DNA of 64,000 bases from Medakamo hakoo (GCA_026636295.1 CP089453.1:930001-994000), one strand, 5' to 3'; counted from the first letter of the stretch, positions 28,073-37,994 are shown. The notes: generated by a model not told the origin, from the sequence alone. Program-made: numbers and translations.

Positions 28073-29374
28073 ATGAGGCTTCTGTCCACTCTGGCACGCG
28101 AAGTAGGCTGCGGCACGCCCAGGGCGCTGGGAATGCTCATGTCGCGGGCGCCCACCCTCCCAGGCCGGCGCAGCTTTACGGGCACGGCCGGTGCCGCACC
28201 CTGTGTGCAGACGATGCCGGCTCCCACCCCCACCCCGGGCCGGCGCAGCCTCGCGGCGAGGGCCGCCCGCACGCCGCCCACCACCCTCGCCCCCGCCCCA
28301 CTGCTGGCCGCGTCCCCGCCGGCCACCATCGCCATCGGCGGCCACCGCGGCCTGGGCCAAAACCCGCTGCCCGACGCAGGCGGCGCCACCCCTCCGGACC
28401 GCCTGCCGCCCCACCGCGAAAACACGGTGTCGTCCCTGCTCGCCGCGGCCGCGTCCGGCGCCACGTTCGTAGAGGTTGACGCGCAAGTCACTTTTGACGG
28501 CGCCGCCGTCCTGTGGCACGACGACGTGGTGCTGTGCGCCGGGCCGCGCGGGCCACTCGCCCTGCCCATCGCCGGCCTGACCCTGGACGAGTTCAAGGCG
28601 CTCAACACCAACCCGAGGACGGGTGGCCTGGCGCCGCCGTCCCTGTCCTCGTCCGACTCGGAGGGCTGGGCGACGGACGGCCACCGCCTGCTGCGGGCCG
28701 TTAAGGGCGGGCCGCGGCCCCCGACCCTCCGGACGGCGGCCGCCAAACGCAGGGCGTCGGCCGCCGCGCCGTGGGCGGTCGCGGCCGACGACGAGCTGCC
28801 CACGCTCGCCCAGGCGTGCGCCGCCCTCCCGCCCGGCCTGGGCTTGAACGTTGAAGTCAAAGCATCCTCCCTGGGCGGCCTGGAGCCTTCCATCCGCGCG
28901 TCGTCCAGCAGCCGGGCACTGCGCGCGGAGGTGGACCGCGTCGTCGAAGGCGTCCTCGCGGGGCTGCGCGCGGCGGGCGGCGCGCTCGTCGGGCGGCCGC
29001 TGCTCTTCTCTTCATTTGACGCCCGCCTTGCGGCCGCTCTCAGGCGAGCCCAGGGCGACTGGCCTGTCTTTTTGCTGACGGAATTCGCCAACCCCGAGGT
29101 CGGACTGACGGCCGTGCGGCTGGGTCTGCAGGGCGTGGTGGTGGACGCGGCGGAACTGTTGCTGGAAAAGGCGGACGGTTCTTCGCCTCCGTCCATCGAC
29201 CGGGCGGCCGTGGCGGCGCTGGCCCGGCCGCCCGGCGCGCGTCTGCGGCTGGCCACCTACGGGGCGCCGAATGACAGTGCAGCCGTCGTCGCGGCCCAGG
29301 CAGCGGTTGGGGTTGAAGCCGTCATCGCGGACGACGTGGGGAGCGTGGTGCGGGGCTTGGCGGGCGGCGCGTGA
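28073..29374 (+). CDS. Glycerophosphodiester phosphodiesterase
   Basis: GDPDs hydrolyse deacylated phospholipids to glycerol-3-phosphate and an alcohol. Single exon, 433 residues. After about 80 residues of Ala/Arg/Pro/Thr-rich leader (possible organelle targeting) the catalytic barrel begins: AIGGHRGLGQN (first catalytic His), RENTVSSLLAAAASGA, FVEVDAQVTFDGAAVLWHDD (metal-binding Glu/Asp and second His), TLDEFKALN, LGLNVEVKAS, RPLLFSSFDARLAA and a closing AVIADDVGSVVRGL. The segment between TLDEF and ELPTL is enlarged. It resembles the plant/fungal SRG3-type soluble GDPDs. The start codon is the first ATG after the 141-bp divergent spacer. Confidence 0.9.
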   Translation: MRLLSTLAREVGCGTPRALGMLMSRAPTLPGRRSFTGTAGAAPCVQTMPAPTPTPGRRSLAARAARTPPTTLAPAPLLAASPPATIAIGGHRGLGQNPLPDAGGATPPDRLPPHRENTVSSLLAAAASGATFVEVDAQVTFDGAAVLWHDDVVLCAGPRGPLALPIAGLTLDEFKALNTNPRTGGLAPPSLSSSDSEGWATDGHRLLRAVKGGPRPPTLRTAAAKRRASAAAPWAVAADDELPTLAQACAALPPGLGLNVEVKASSLGGLEPSIRASSSSRALRAEVDRVVEGVLAGLRAAGGALVGRPLLFSSFDARLAAALRRAQGDWPVFLLTEFANPEVGLTAVRLGLQGVVVDAAELLLEKADGSSPPSIDRAAVAALARPPGARLRLATYGAPNDSAAVVAAQAAVGVEAVIADDVGSVVRGLAGGA

Positions 29375-29545
29375 AGCTTGTTGTTCGAGATGAAATGATG
29401 GATGAGAGGCATGAGTGGATGGATGGGCGAGGAGAGAGACGACGCCCGATATCTCTCCACACACACCGCGTTTTTTTTCTCTCTCGCAGCCGCGACTTGA
29501 GCAGCCCGCCTCTCGCGCGAGCTTCAGTCCTCGGCCGCTGCGCCC

Positions 29546-32500
29546 ATGGCCGCCCACCTGCGGGCGCCGGGCGCGCCGCGGCCGCGGCCACTGCGAGGGC
29601 CGGTGCGTTTTTTTTGGTTGCTGCGGGGCTGTGTGTTTTTCCGTCGCCCGTCCCGACTCCACAGGCCTGTGCCTCTCTGTCTGCCCCCGCCAGGCGGGGA
29701 GCGGAAGACAGTACCACGCCCTCTGGGCGAGGGCGCGCAATGCGCGGCAGTCACCCTCCAGCGGCGCGTCGTGTGTTCGTCCCCCAGCGCATGCGTGTGG
29801 GCGACGAGGACCGCCCGCCAAGCCACGCCGGAAAAAAAAAATCACGCGCCCGGCCGCTCTCACGCCCTGCCCAATTCACGCACACACTCACCTAGGTCGG
29901 CGCCCGCCCGCCGCGGCGACCGGTCGGCCTGCCGCCGCAGCCGCCTCCTGCGGCTTTGCTGCGGCGGAACACCGGCGAGGCATCGGACCGTGCCGCGTCT
30001 GGGGCAGCCGCGTCCAGCAGCGGGTGAGTTAGACGCTTCTTCCGGAGGCATGCGTGAGGGATCTGGTTGCACGGACGCACGCGTGAGCGTGGCAACGGAA
30101 AGGAGAGGACGAGGCGCGCGGGTGGCTGGAGCGTTCTTCTTCCACGGCCCACGACGACGGCTGCGCTCCGACCCTTCACCCCCCCCCCTCTCCATCCTCA
30201 CCAAACAAAACAGCCGCCCGCCCGCCGACGCGCCCGCCCCATCGAAATCCTTGGAAGACGCCATCGCGGCCGCCAGGCCCTGGGCCGGCACCCGGTCATA
30301 CGCGTCCAGCCGGCCTGCCGCGTCGGCGACGACGCGCTTGGCGGAAACGCTGCGCTCGACGTCCGCGCCACCGCCGCCCGCGTCGCCCGGCCGCGACGGC
30401 CGCTTGCTGGCCGCGGGCGCGGCGGCTGCGTTGGCCGCGAATGTCGCCTTGCGCTGGGTGGCGCACCTGCCTCCCCTGCAGCGTGCCGTGCGCCGGTTCA
30501 TTTGGTGGCGTCCCGGCGACGCCGCTCCAGGCGGCGGGCCGCTGCCAGGGAGCGCAGCCGCCGCGGCCGTCGCCGCGGCCGCGGCCACCCCTCGCCCGTC
30601 GCCCTCCACGTCCCCGCCTCCACCGCCGTCTCAAACCTCCTTGGTCCTGTACCAGGAGGGCGCCGAAGCGGTGGAGTGGGTCAACATGTGCTGGCGCAAG
30701 GCCTGGCGGGTGTACCAGCGCGGCCTGGAGCGCTGGCTGGCCGGCCTGCTCCAACCCGTGCTGGACGGCCTGGTCGCCGCGGGCTCCGTCCCCCGCTTTG
30801 TCCAGCGCCTGCGCATCCTGGAGTTCACGCTGGACCACGAAGCCCCGTACTTTTCGGCCATGCGCCGGCGGACGTCGCGCAAGGACTCCGACCTGAACGG
30901 CGTCGTGGACGTGCGGTACACGGGCGGCGCGCGCATGCTCCTGCTCATCGAGGTCGGCCAGGGGCGGTGGCGCGTGCGCGTCCCCGTCCTCGTCTCGGAC
31001 CTGGACCTGGAGTGCCGCATGTGGATCAAGGTCCGCCTGGCGCCCATGCCGCCGTACATCGGCACGCTCTCCCTCGCCTTTGTGGGCGAGCCCAACATCA
31101 AGGTCCAGCTGCTGCCGTACAACCGGGTGCGCCTGATGCGCATCCCCATCCTGCAAGCCTACCTGACCCGCCTGTTCACCGTGGACCTGCCCGGCCTGAT
31201 GGTGCTGCCCCGCCGCCTGGAGATCAACATCCCGCCCGCTGTGACGGCGGTGGCCGAAGCGGCGGTCGGGCGCGATGCGGTCATGCGCGCCGTCGCGTCG
31301 GCCGTGCTGCAGGCCGACGCGCTCGAGAACGCGCTCGCCGCGGCCCTGCCCCTGGGCCCACAGTCCGCGGCGGGCGGCATTTCGCTGCCGGACTCGTTCG
31401 TCGGCGAGCTGACCGTCACGCTGCTGGAGGGGCGGGACCTGCCCGTGTGGGGGTTCCCCTGGCAGTCCAACCCGTACTGCCGCCTGACGCTGGGCAACCA
31501 GGCGGTGCGCTCGCGGCGGGAGGACGCGACCTCGCACGCGGGCTCGCACCGGGCGCCCGTCTGGAACCAGGAATTCCAGCTGCTGGTGGAAGACCCAGCG
31601 AGCCAGGCCCTGATGATTGAAGTCCGGGACTCGCACTTGACGGGGCGGCCGGACGTCGGGCGGGTGTCGTTCCCGCTGTCGCGCCTGGTCGGGCCGAGCG
31701 GCGCGGCGGCCGCGGCGGCGGGCGGCGCCGCCCTCACCGTCTGGCTGCCGCTCGAAGCGCCCGCGTCGGCGGGCGACGCGCCGCCGTCCTCCTCCGGCCG
31801 CACCCCGACGTCCGCCTTTGGCGTGGGCGGCCCGCCCACGGAAGGCGAGCTGAAGCTGTCCCTGGCGTACAAGCCTTTCCTGGACGACGAGGAGGACAGC
31901 GGGTACCGCGAGGCCGCGCGCGCGTTCCGCCGCGCGGCGGGCGCCCGCGGCGGCGACGAGTCCGGCGACGACGACGAGGCGGGCGCCTCCCCCCGCTCCC
32001 GCTCCTCCAGCCGGGCTGGGTCGCCCTTCCCCGGGTCGGCCGGCGAAGCGGCGCTGGCCGCGGAAGCGGAGGCGATCGTCGATGTGAAGAGCGCGGCCGA
32101 CGCGTCTTCGCGCGCCGCGGTCGCCGCGTCGGCCGCCGCGGCTGCCGTTGCCGTCACCAAGGCGGCGGCGGCACGGGCGGCGACGAAGGCGGCACGTGCG
32201 GCGCGTGCCGCTGCCGCGGCGCGCCGGGCTGAGACCGCGGCTGCGGCCGCGGATGAGGCGGCGAGCCGAGGGGACGGCGGGGCGGCCGTGCCACCGGTCG
32301 CGCCGTCGCAACCCGTCGCCGCGCGTGTGCCTCCACCGCCGCCTCCCCCGGCGGCCTCCGCCCCGGCCGCCACCACGGGCGCTGCCCGGGATGTGCCGCC
32401 ACCTCCCGGTGGCGTGGACGTGCCGTCCACCCCGCGCCTGGCCTCGTCCGACACTGAAAGTGAGGGCGAAGAGTCGGACGGCGAGGGCGGCCCGCCGCCC

Positions 32501-33622
32501 GGCCAGACGCCCGCCGAAGCCGCCGCCGCGGCAGCCGCGGCAGAGGAACTGTTCCCGCCTGTCGCCTTCCGCATTTCCGAAGGCCGGGACGAGGATATGC
32601 CGTACACATACCCGAAACGGGCGGCTGGCGGTGGTGGTGGTGCTGGGACGGACGCGGACGGCAAGGACGCACGCGCCGGCGTGGCGCCGGGTGGCGGCGC
32701 CGCCAAGCCTGCTGCGGCGAAAGCCACCACTCCCGCCACTCCTCCCGCCCCGCCCACCGTCCTGTCAGTGGGCGACGCGGGGCCCGACGCGGACGCGTCG
32801 CTGGAAGCCGCCCTGTCCGGCATCGCTGCCGCGGCTGGAGACGCGGGTGGAGACGGCAAGGCCGTGGCCGCGCCGTCCGCCGCGGCCGCCGCTGCCACGC
32901 CCACCACGCCCACGACCGACGAAGCTGAGCGCGACGACCTGGTGGCCCATGGCTTGCGTCCGTCGTCCGGCGACGACGACGCTGCCGCCGTCGCCGCGGC
33001 GTTCGGCGGCCACGCGGACGAAGACCTCGCCCCAGCCGCGGCCGCACGCCCGCAGCTCAACCTGCCGGCGGTGAGCAGCGCTGCCGCGGCTGCAACTGAG
33101 GGCGACAAGCCTGCGGGTGAAGGCGACGAAGCCAAGCCCGCCTCCTGGACGGGCGCCGTCTCGTCCTGGGCTTCGGGCGCCGTCGGCGCGGCGGGCGGGT
33201 GGGCGTCCGGCGTGGGGGCCGGCGTCGCGGGCTGGTGGGCCGACCGCAAAAAAGGCGCCACTGATTCCGACGATTTCGAGGTCGGCGACGACGAAGACGG
33301 CTCCCGCAAACGCAAGCGCAAGCGTGCATCGTCAGAGCCCGTCGACCCGGACGTCGTTGACGCGGACGACGTCATCGTGCCCATCGACTTGCCGCTGGAA
33401 GCGATTGCAGAAGAGGTGAAAGACGCGTGGAGGTTGAAGGAGGTCCGCGCGGAAGACCTCATGCGCCGGGCGGTGGAGCGGTCGGAGAAGCCCTGGCTGA
33501 TCCTGCTGACGGCCCTGTCCGCCACGTCCGCAGTCCTGCTGGCCGCGGTGATGTGGAAGCTGCACTTGTTGGGCGCGGGTGGGCTGCCGCCCGGAGGAGG
33601 GCCGCCGCCGGGCGGGATGTGA
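29546..33622 (+). CDS. SMP-C2 lipid-transfer/tethering protein (plant NTMC2 type)
   Basis: SMP domains move lipids at membrane contact sites and C2 domains bind acidic membranes. Three exons: 29546-29602, 29896-30023 and 30214-33622, in phase; 1,197 residues. Order: basic/Pro leader; transmembrane helix at about 126-145 (LLAAGAAAALAANVALRWV); SMP domain at about 200-400 (EAVEWVNMCWRKAW, RLRILEFTLDHEAPYF, LECRMWIKVRLAPMPPYIG, VDLPGLMVLPRRLEIN); C2 domain at about 455-575 (GELTVTLLEGRDLP, NPYCRLTLGNQ, APVWNQEFQLLVEDP); about 550 residues of Ala-rich, acidic low complexity; then a second hydrophobic helix at about 1156-1176 (WLILLTALSATSAVLLAAV) near the C-terminus. The extra C-terminal anchor is unusual. 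Likely an ER or plastid-envelope contact-site protein. Confidence 0.87.
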   Translation: MAAHLRAPGAPRPRPLRGPVRFFWLLRGCVFFRRPSRLHRPVPLCLPPPGGERKTVPRPLGEGAQCAAVTLQRRVVCSSPSACVWATRTARQATPEKKNHAPGRSHALPNSRTHSPRSAPARRGDRSACRRSRLLRLCCGGTPARHRTVPRLGQPRPAAGELDASSGGMREGSGCTDARVSVATERRGRGARVAGAFFFHGPRRRLRSDPSPPPLSILTKQNSRPPADAPAPSKSLEDAIAAARPWAGTRSYASSRPAASATTRLAETLRSTSAPPPPASPGRDGRLLAAGAAAALAANVALRWVAHLPPLQRAVRRFIWWRPGDAAPGGGPLPGSAAAAAVAAAAATPRPSPSTSPPPPPSQTSLVLYQEGAEAVEWVNMCWRKAWRVYQRGLERWLAGLLQPVLDGLVAAGSVPRFVQRLRILEFTLDHEAPYFSAMRRRTSRKDSDLNGVVDVRYTGGARMLLLIEVGQGRWRVRVPVLVSDLDLECRMWIKVRLAPMPPYIGTLSLAFVGEPNIKVQLLPYNRVRLMRIPILQAYLTRLFTVDLPGLMVLPRRLEINIPPAVTAVAEAAVGRDAVMRAVASAVLQADALENALAAALPLGPQSAAGGISLPDSFVGELTVTLLEGRDLPVWGFPWQSNPYCRLTLGNQAVRSRREDATSHAGSHRAPVWNQEFQLLVEDPASQALMIEVRDSHLTGRPDVGRVSFPLSRLVGPSGAAAAAAGGAALTVWLPLEAPASAGDAPPSSSGRTPTSAFGVGGPPTEGELKLSLAYKPFLDDEEDSGYREAARAFRRAAGARGGDESGDDDEAGASPRSRSSSRAGSPFPGSAGEAALAAEAEAIVDVKSAADASSRAAVAASAAAAAVAVTKAAAARAATKAARAARAAAAARRAETAAAAADEAASRGDGGAAVPPVAPSQPVAARVPPPPPPPAASAPAATTGAARDVPPPPGGVDVPSTPRLASSDTESEGEESDGEGGPPPGQTPAEAAAAAAAAEELFPPVAFRISEGRDEDMPYTYPKRAAGGGGGAGTDADGKDARAGVAPGGGAAKPAAAKATTPATPPAPPTVLSVGDAGPDADASLEAALSGIAAAAGDAGGDGKAVAAPSAAAAAATPTTPTTDEAERDDLVAHGLRPSSGDDDAAAVAAAFGGHADEDLAPAAAARPQLNLPAVSSAAAAATEGDKPAGEGDEAKPASWTGAVSSWASGAVGAAGGWASGVGAGVAGWWADRKKGATDSDDFEVGDDEDGSRKRKRKRASSEPVDPDVVDADDVIVPIDLPLEAIAEEVKDAWRLKEVRAEDLMRRAVERSEKPWLILLTALSATSAVLLAAVMWKLHLLGAGGLPPGGGPPPGGM

Positions 33623-33893
33623 GAGAGTTAGACGGGGGAGGGGAGTGACTGAGAGGGAGGGTGTTTGAATTCTCTGTTGTTTGAGTCGCGGTGTTTTTTT
33701 CTTTGACAGTTGATCGACGGATGGAAAAAACAAGTGGTGGATGGAACGGAGAGGGTGGAGCGGTTCGCCGTCCCGGGTCCGTCGCTCACTCGGCCCTTCG
33801 CCAGCAATCCTTCCCCCAAAAGTGTGGGGAGGACGCAACCCAGCGCACCCACCGCACCCACAACACACCCAGGTGGACGCGCCGAGTCCTCAG
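33623..33893. other. Spacer between SMP-C2 gene and the duplicated-domain gene
   Basis: 271 bp. It holds a GAGGGAGGG patch, a T-run at about 33693-33700, and AG acceptor-like sites (CCCAG at about 33868-33872). The frame of the next gene is open from an ATG at 33741, so part may be coding or a 5' UTR intron. Confidence 0.4.
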
Positions 33894-36800
33894 ATGGAGG
33901 ACCCGGGCCCGGTCGCGCCGCCGTCGCGTTTTACGGCGGCGAGCGCGGCCCCACGCGCGCCCGCGACCGCAATTGCGCCTCACGGCGCCAACGAACTCGG
34001 CCCCGCCCGCCGGTCGTCCGTCTCCCTGGCCCTGTCTGCGGCGGCGGCAGCGGCGGCGCACGTTGTGGCCCTCACCGCTCCAGCGCCGGCCCTGGCGGCG
34101 GCACCGTCCTGGACGGCCCTGCTTGCCGGCTCGTCGCCCCGCACCGCTCCCAACCCGGCCCGCCTGGCCACGGGCGCGGCCGTCGCGGACGGCGCGGGCG
34201 GCGAGTACCCTCCCGTGCCCCGTCCCGGGCGGCGTGGCGGTGGACACGGGGAGGACCATTCGGACGAGGAGCTTGCCCGGCGGGAGGAGTGCGGCGGCGC
34301 CGGCGCCTCAAACCCCCCTCCACCCGCGAAACGCAAGAAGGAGCCCAAAGAACCCCGGCGCTCCGCCACCCAAGCAACCGAACGGGAGTCGGCGTATTTC
34401 ACGCCAGTCAACCCGGACGGTACCCTGCCACCGCCCATGGGCGTCATTCACACGCCGGGCGTGGAGGGCGCGGCCCAGCCGAAGGACCGGCCGGCGTGCC
34501 TGCCCGCCCCACTGTTTGCACGCCCGCTGCCGGCCGGCTTTTCGCGCGAGGACACGGCCGCCACGATCTCCGGCAAGTCCTTCATCTCCAAGACCCTGTA
34601 CGCGACGTGCGAGCACGGCCGCACCCGCATCCCGGCCATGACGGCCGCCCTCAAGTTCCTGCAGGGCAAGCACGGGCGGTGCCGCCCGGCCTGGGTCGGC
34701 CTCCAGCCGCGGCCGGGCGAGGACCCGGCCGACCACCGGGAGCGCGTGCGCGTGGCCCTCAACTTTGGAAAGCCGCGGGGCATTGCGGCCCCGCACAACC
34801 GGCACCGGTACGCGGAGGTGGTGGACCGCCGGACGTCCGGGAGCGGCGGCGGCAAGCGCCGGGCGTCTTCCTCGGGCGGCGACGGCGGGACGGAGTGGTC
34901 GGGCCACCAGCGCGAGCCCGGCGCCTCCCGCGGCGGCGGCGCGCGCGGCGGCACCGCCACGCCCTCCTACCAGTCCTGGGGGGGCGACGGCGGCGGCGCC
35001 GACTACGACGACGACGACGATGACGAGGACGAGGAAGACCCGGACGTGCCGATGCGCGTGTCGGCTCCCGTCGCCGGCGGCAGCGGCGGCGACGGCGGGA
35101 CGGGAGGAGGAGGCGCGGTGGACGGGGACGACGACGCCGACAGCGCCGGGCCCATGTCGTCCCCCCCTCCACGCCCGCTGCAGGCGCCCGCGACGGGTCC
35201 GGGCCCGGCGTCCGCGCCCGTCCCGGCCGAGGCGGCGGCCAAGGCGGAGGAAGGCGCGGGCGCCGGCCCGTCTTCGGCCGCTGCTGCGCCTCCACGTCCA
35301 CCCGCCGCCGCCGCTGCCGACGACGACACCGCCATGGCGGACGCGGCCACCACGCCGGCCGCGTCTCTCCCCCCTCGTGTGCGGGCCAAGCCCGCCGCGG
35401 CCGCCCTGGCCGCCGCCCTGGCCCACCCGCCGTCCCCTCCACCCCACGCCGCCAACGCCCACCCGCCCGCGCCACCCCTCCCCTCGCTCGACGACTACGT
35501 TCCGCCCGTCCCGCTGGACGGCGCCGGCCCGGCCTGGGCGTCCCACTGGCCCCCACTCCCGCCCTGGATTGGCGACCCGCTGGCCCAGCCCGTGCCCGCC
35601 CGGCGCGGGTGCTCGCCCGGCGGGGGTGAGTTTGGCGGGGTGGGCGGCGGCGGCAAGGGCCGCCGGCCGGGCTCGTTCGACGGCGGCGGCCGTGGCGGGG
35701 AGTCAGGGGGGCCGACCTCCAAAAAAGCGCGCAAGGGCGGTGCTGGCTCTGTTGCGGGTGGCAGCTCCGCGCCGCGCGGCTCCGCGCGCGGCGGGTCAGC
35801 CGGCACGCGCGGCGGCCCGTCTCCAGGCGGCGGCGCGCCGACCCCCTTCCCGCCCGGCACGCTGCCACCGGGTTTCACCCGCGAACGCCGGGCGCCTCCA
35901 CCGGGGTCTCGCGGCCGGTCCGTCCCCGTGACCGTCGCCGCTTGCGTGCACGGCCGCCACGTGCTGGAGCGCGCCGAGCGCGCGGTGCGCTTCCTCGCCG
36001 GCCCGCACGGCCGGTGCCGCCCGGAGTGGGCGGGCCTGCAGCGCGGCCGGGGCGAGTCCGAGGCATCTCACTTCGAGCGCGTGCGGGCGGCGTTGGGCTT
36101 TGTGCGGCCGGGCGCGGCCAGCGTGGGCGGTGGCGGCACGCCCGGCGGGCGGGGCTCCGCGGATGGTGGTGGCAACACCCGCGCCGGCACGCCCTCGCCC
36201 GCCGACCGCCAGGGCGGCCGGCGCGGCTCCAGCGCCGGCGCCGCCAACCGCGGCGGTGACCCGGGCCGGGTGCGCCCCTCCACGGACGGGTCGGCGGGCA
36301 CCGCGCCGCCCGCGTCGGCGGACGCTGCGCGGCGGGCCGACGTGAAACGCCTGCGGGCTGCGCTGGCGGCAGCGGCCGCGGCGGAAACCTCCGCCACGTC
36401 GGGCGGCGCCGCCCACCCGCCATCCGGCACTGCTCTGTGGTGTGAACTGGACGTGGGCGCGTCCATCGCGCCTGGCGCGTTGGTGGGTCGGCGCATTCGC
36501 TTGCTGTGGCCCGCGGACGAGGCCTGGTACGCTGCGGCAGTGCTGCCGCCCGGCGCCGGCGCGATCGGGGGGGGCGAGGACGACAAAAAAACCTCCGAGA
36601 CCGACGGCGCCGCCGACAGCCCGGCGAAGAAGCACGTCCTGCGCTACGAAGCCGACGGCGCGGAAGAAGCGCTGCTCCTCGTGGCGGAGCGGGCGCGGCT
36701 GCTGGTGCCGGCGGGTGAAAAGCTGCCTGCGCGGCCGGGCCCGCCCGCCATCGCCGCGGCCGCGACGGCGGTGCGCGGTGCGGCGGCCGAAGCCCGGACG

Positions 36801-37562
36801 ACGGCGACGCTGGCCACGACTCCCGAAGACGCGGAGGAGGCGGAGGCGCGGGCGGTGGCCCTGGACCGCCGGGCGGAAGAGTTGGACGCCGCGGCCGCGG
36901 CCGCGGCGGCGGCCGCGGCCGCGGCGGCGGCCGCGGCCGCGGCGGCCGACGCGCCGCCGCCTCCACCCCCACCCCCGCTCGGCACGGTCGTCTCCTACCT
37001 GCCTCCCGCGCGTGCCGGCGGCAGCGCTGGTGCTGGCGGCTCCGGCCCCTCTTCCACCTCTTCTTCCGCCCGCCCGGCCTGGCCCGCGCTCGTCGTGTCG
37101 GTCGAAGACGCGAAATCCGCGGGCGCGGCCGGGCCGGCCGGCCGCCCGTCACCCGGTGCAACGCTCATTGGTCTGCGCCTGTTTGGGCCGCCGGGCCGGC
37201 GCGGTGGTGCTTTGGCGGCTCCCCGCGCTCGCGTCGGCCCACTGTCCGCATGCCTGGGCCCTGACGACGGCGACGCCGCCCCCCCGCCCCCGCCGCCGAC
37301 CGACCTGGTCCAAGCCTGGATGGAAGCCCGGCGGTACTTGGAGGCGGGGCTGCTGCCGCGGGACCTGGTGCCGCCGCACGGTGAGGAAGAGCCTGAAGGG
37401 GAGGAGGAGGAGGGAGAGGAAGAAGATGAAGAGATGGAGGGCGAGGAGGAGGCAGAAGAAGAGGTGCCGGCCGTGGCGGCGGGCGAGGGCGGAGAGGTGG
37501 ACATGGAGGTGGTGGCAGCCGACCCGCCGCCGGCGGGCGAAGGTCCAGGGGAGGGTGCGTAG
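33894..37562 (+). CDS. Chromatin-like protein with duplicated unknown domain and Tudor-like fold
   Basis: 1,222 residues from the ATG at 33894; an in-frame ATG at 33741 adds 51. I do not recognise the family. Two copies of a domain of about 80 residues lie at about 210-290 and 656-738. Both start LPxGFxRE and share C-x-HGR, a helical stretch ending in KFLQG/RFLAG, then HGRCRP-x-W-x-GLQ, and end in FxRVRxAL-x-F (first copy ERVRVALNFGKP). A Tudor-like module at about 846-943 reads GRRIRLLWPADEAWYAAAV then HVLRYEADGAEEALLLV. A second, PWWP-like module at about 1035-1165 has GTVVSYLP and RPAWPALVVSV. Basic clusters (PPPAKRKKEPKEPRR, SKKARKGG) look like nuclear signals, and the tail is acidic. A nuclear, chromatin-reader role is inferred. 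GGTGCGTAG at the stop looks like a splice donor, so the 3' end is uncertain. Confidence 0.65.
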   Translation: MEDPGPVAPPSRFTAASAAPRAPATAIAPHGANELGPARRSSVSLALSAAAAAAAHVVALTAPAPALAAAPSWTALLAGSSPRTAPNPARLATGAAVADGAGGEYPPVPRPGRRGGGHGEDHSDEELARREECGGAGASNPPPPAKRKKEPKEPRRSATQATERESAYFTPVNPDGTLPPPMGVIHTPGVEGAAQPKDRPACLPAPLFARPLPAGFSREDTAATISGKSFISKTLYATCEHGRTRIPAMTAALKFLQGKHGRCRPAWVGLQPRPGEDPADHRERVRVALNFGKPRGIAAPHNRHRYAEVVDRRTSGSGGGKRRASSSGGDGGTEWSGHQREPGASRGGGARGGTATPSYQSWGGDGGGADYDDDDDDEDEEDPDVPMRVSAPVAGGSGGDGGTGGGGAVDGDDDADSAGPMSSPPPRPLQAPATGPGPASAPVPAEAAAKAEEGAGAGPSSAAAAPPRPPAAAAADDDTAMADAATTPAASLPPRVRAKPAAAALAAALAHPPSPPPHAANAHPPAPPLPSLDDYVPPVPLDGAGPAWASHWPPLPPWIGDPLAQPVPARRGCSPGGGEFGGVGGGGKGRRPGSFDGGGRGGESGGPTSKKARKGGAGSVAGGSSAPRGSARGGSAGTRGGPSPGGGAPTPFPPGTLPPGFTRERRAPPPGSRGRSVPVTVAACVHGRHVLERAERAVRFLAGPHGRCRPEWAGLQRGRGESEASHFERVRAALGFVRPGAASVGGGGTPGGRGSADGGGNTRAGTPSPADRQGGRRGSSAGAANRGGDPGRVRPSTDGSAGTAPPASADAARRADVKRLRAALAAAAAAETSATSGGAAHPPSGTALWCELDVGASIAPGALVGRRIRLLWPADEAWYAAAVLPPGAGAIGGGEDDKKTSETDGAADSPAKKHVLRYEADGAEEALLLVAERARLLVPAGEKLPARPGPPAIAAAATAVRGAAAEARTTATLATTPEDAEEAEARAVALDRRAEELDAAAAAAAAAAAAAAAAAAAADAPPPPPPPPLGTVVSYLPPARAGGSAGAGGSGPSSTSSSARPAWPALVVSVEDAKSAGAAGPAGRPSPGATLIGLRLFGPPGRRGGALAAPRARVGPLSACLGPDDGDAAPPPPPPTDLVQAWMEARRYLEAGLLPRDLVPPHGEEEPEGEEEEGEEEDEEMEGEEEAEEEVPAVAAGEGGEVDMEVVAADPPPAGEGPGEGA

Positions 37563-37994
37563 AAGAGAGAGGGAGGGAGGAGAGGAGTGTGTGTTTGCAA
37601 GTGCGCTGTGTGTGAGTGTGTGTCCTTTCTGTCTTGTACGATGGAGACGCGCGCACTGGCGCGGCACTGAAACGCTCTCCGTCACACACACACACACACA
37701 CGCACGCACACGCGGAAACGCCTTCCCTTAGAAAAAAAAAACCCTTCCCACCACCACCCCGCTCTCCATCCCCATAATCCATCCCCTTACCCTCTCTCGC
37801 CCCCACCGCGCCCGTCCCAGGCCTACGATGCCTCGTCCGCCCAAGCCATCCATCAAACGTGAGCAGGTATGAGGTCGCGGCGGCGGGCGGGGCGGGAAGC
37901 AGGGAGAGACGTGGGAGTGGTTTTGCGACGACGCCCGGCAGAAACCACCCGCCGTCGTCCAACCCGCCGGCCGCCCCGCTACAACCGGCCGCCA
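37563..37994. other. 432-bp convergent spacer with splice-like sequences
   Basis: Between the stops of the duplicated-domain gene and NDUFV1. Contains a GTGTGT tract, an (AC)n run (37684-37712), an A-run at 37731-37741 and a strong pyrimidine tract ending CCCGTCCCAG at 37811-37820, which looks like a splice acceptor. An ATG at 37828 opens a 13-codon frame ending at a donor-like GTATGA. This may be a 3' exon of the upstream gene; I see no independent gene. Confidence 0.4.
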
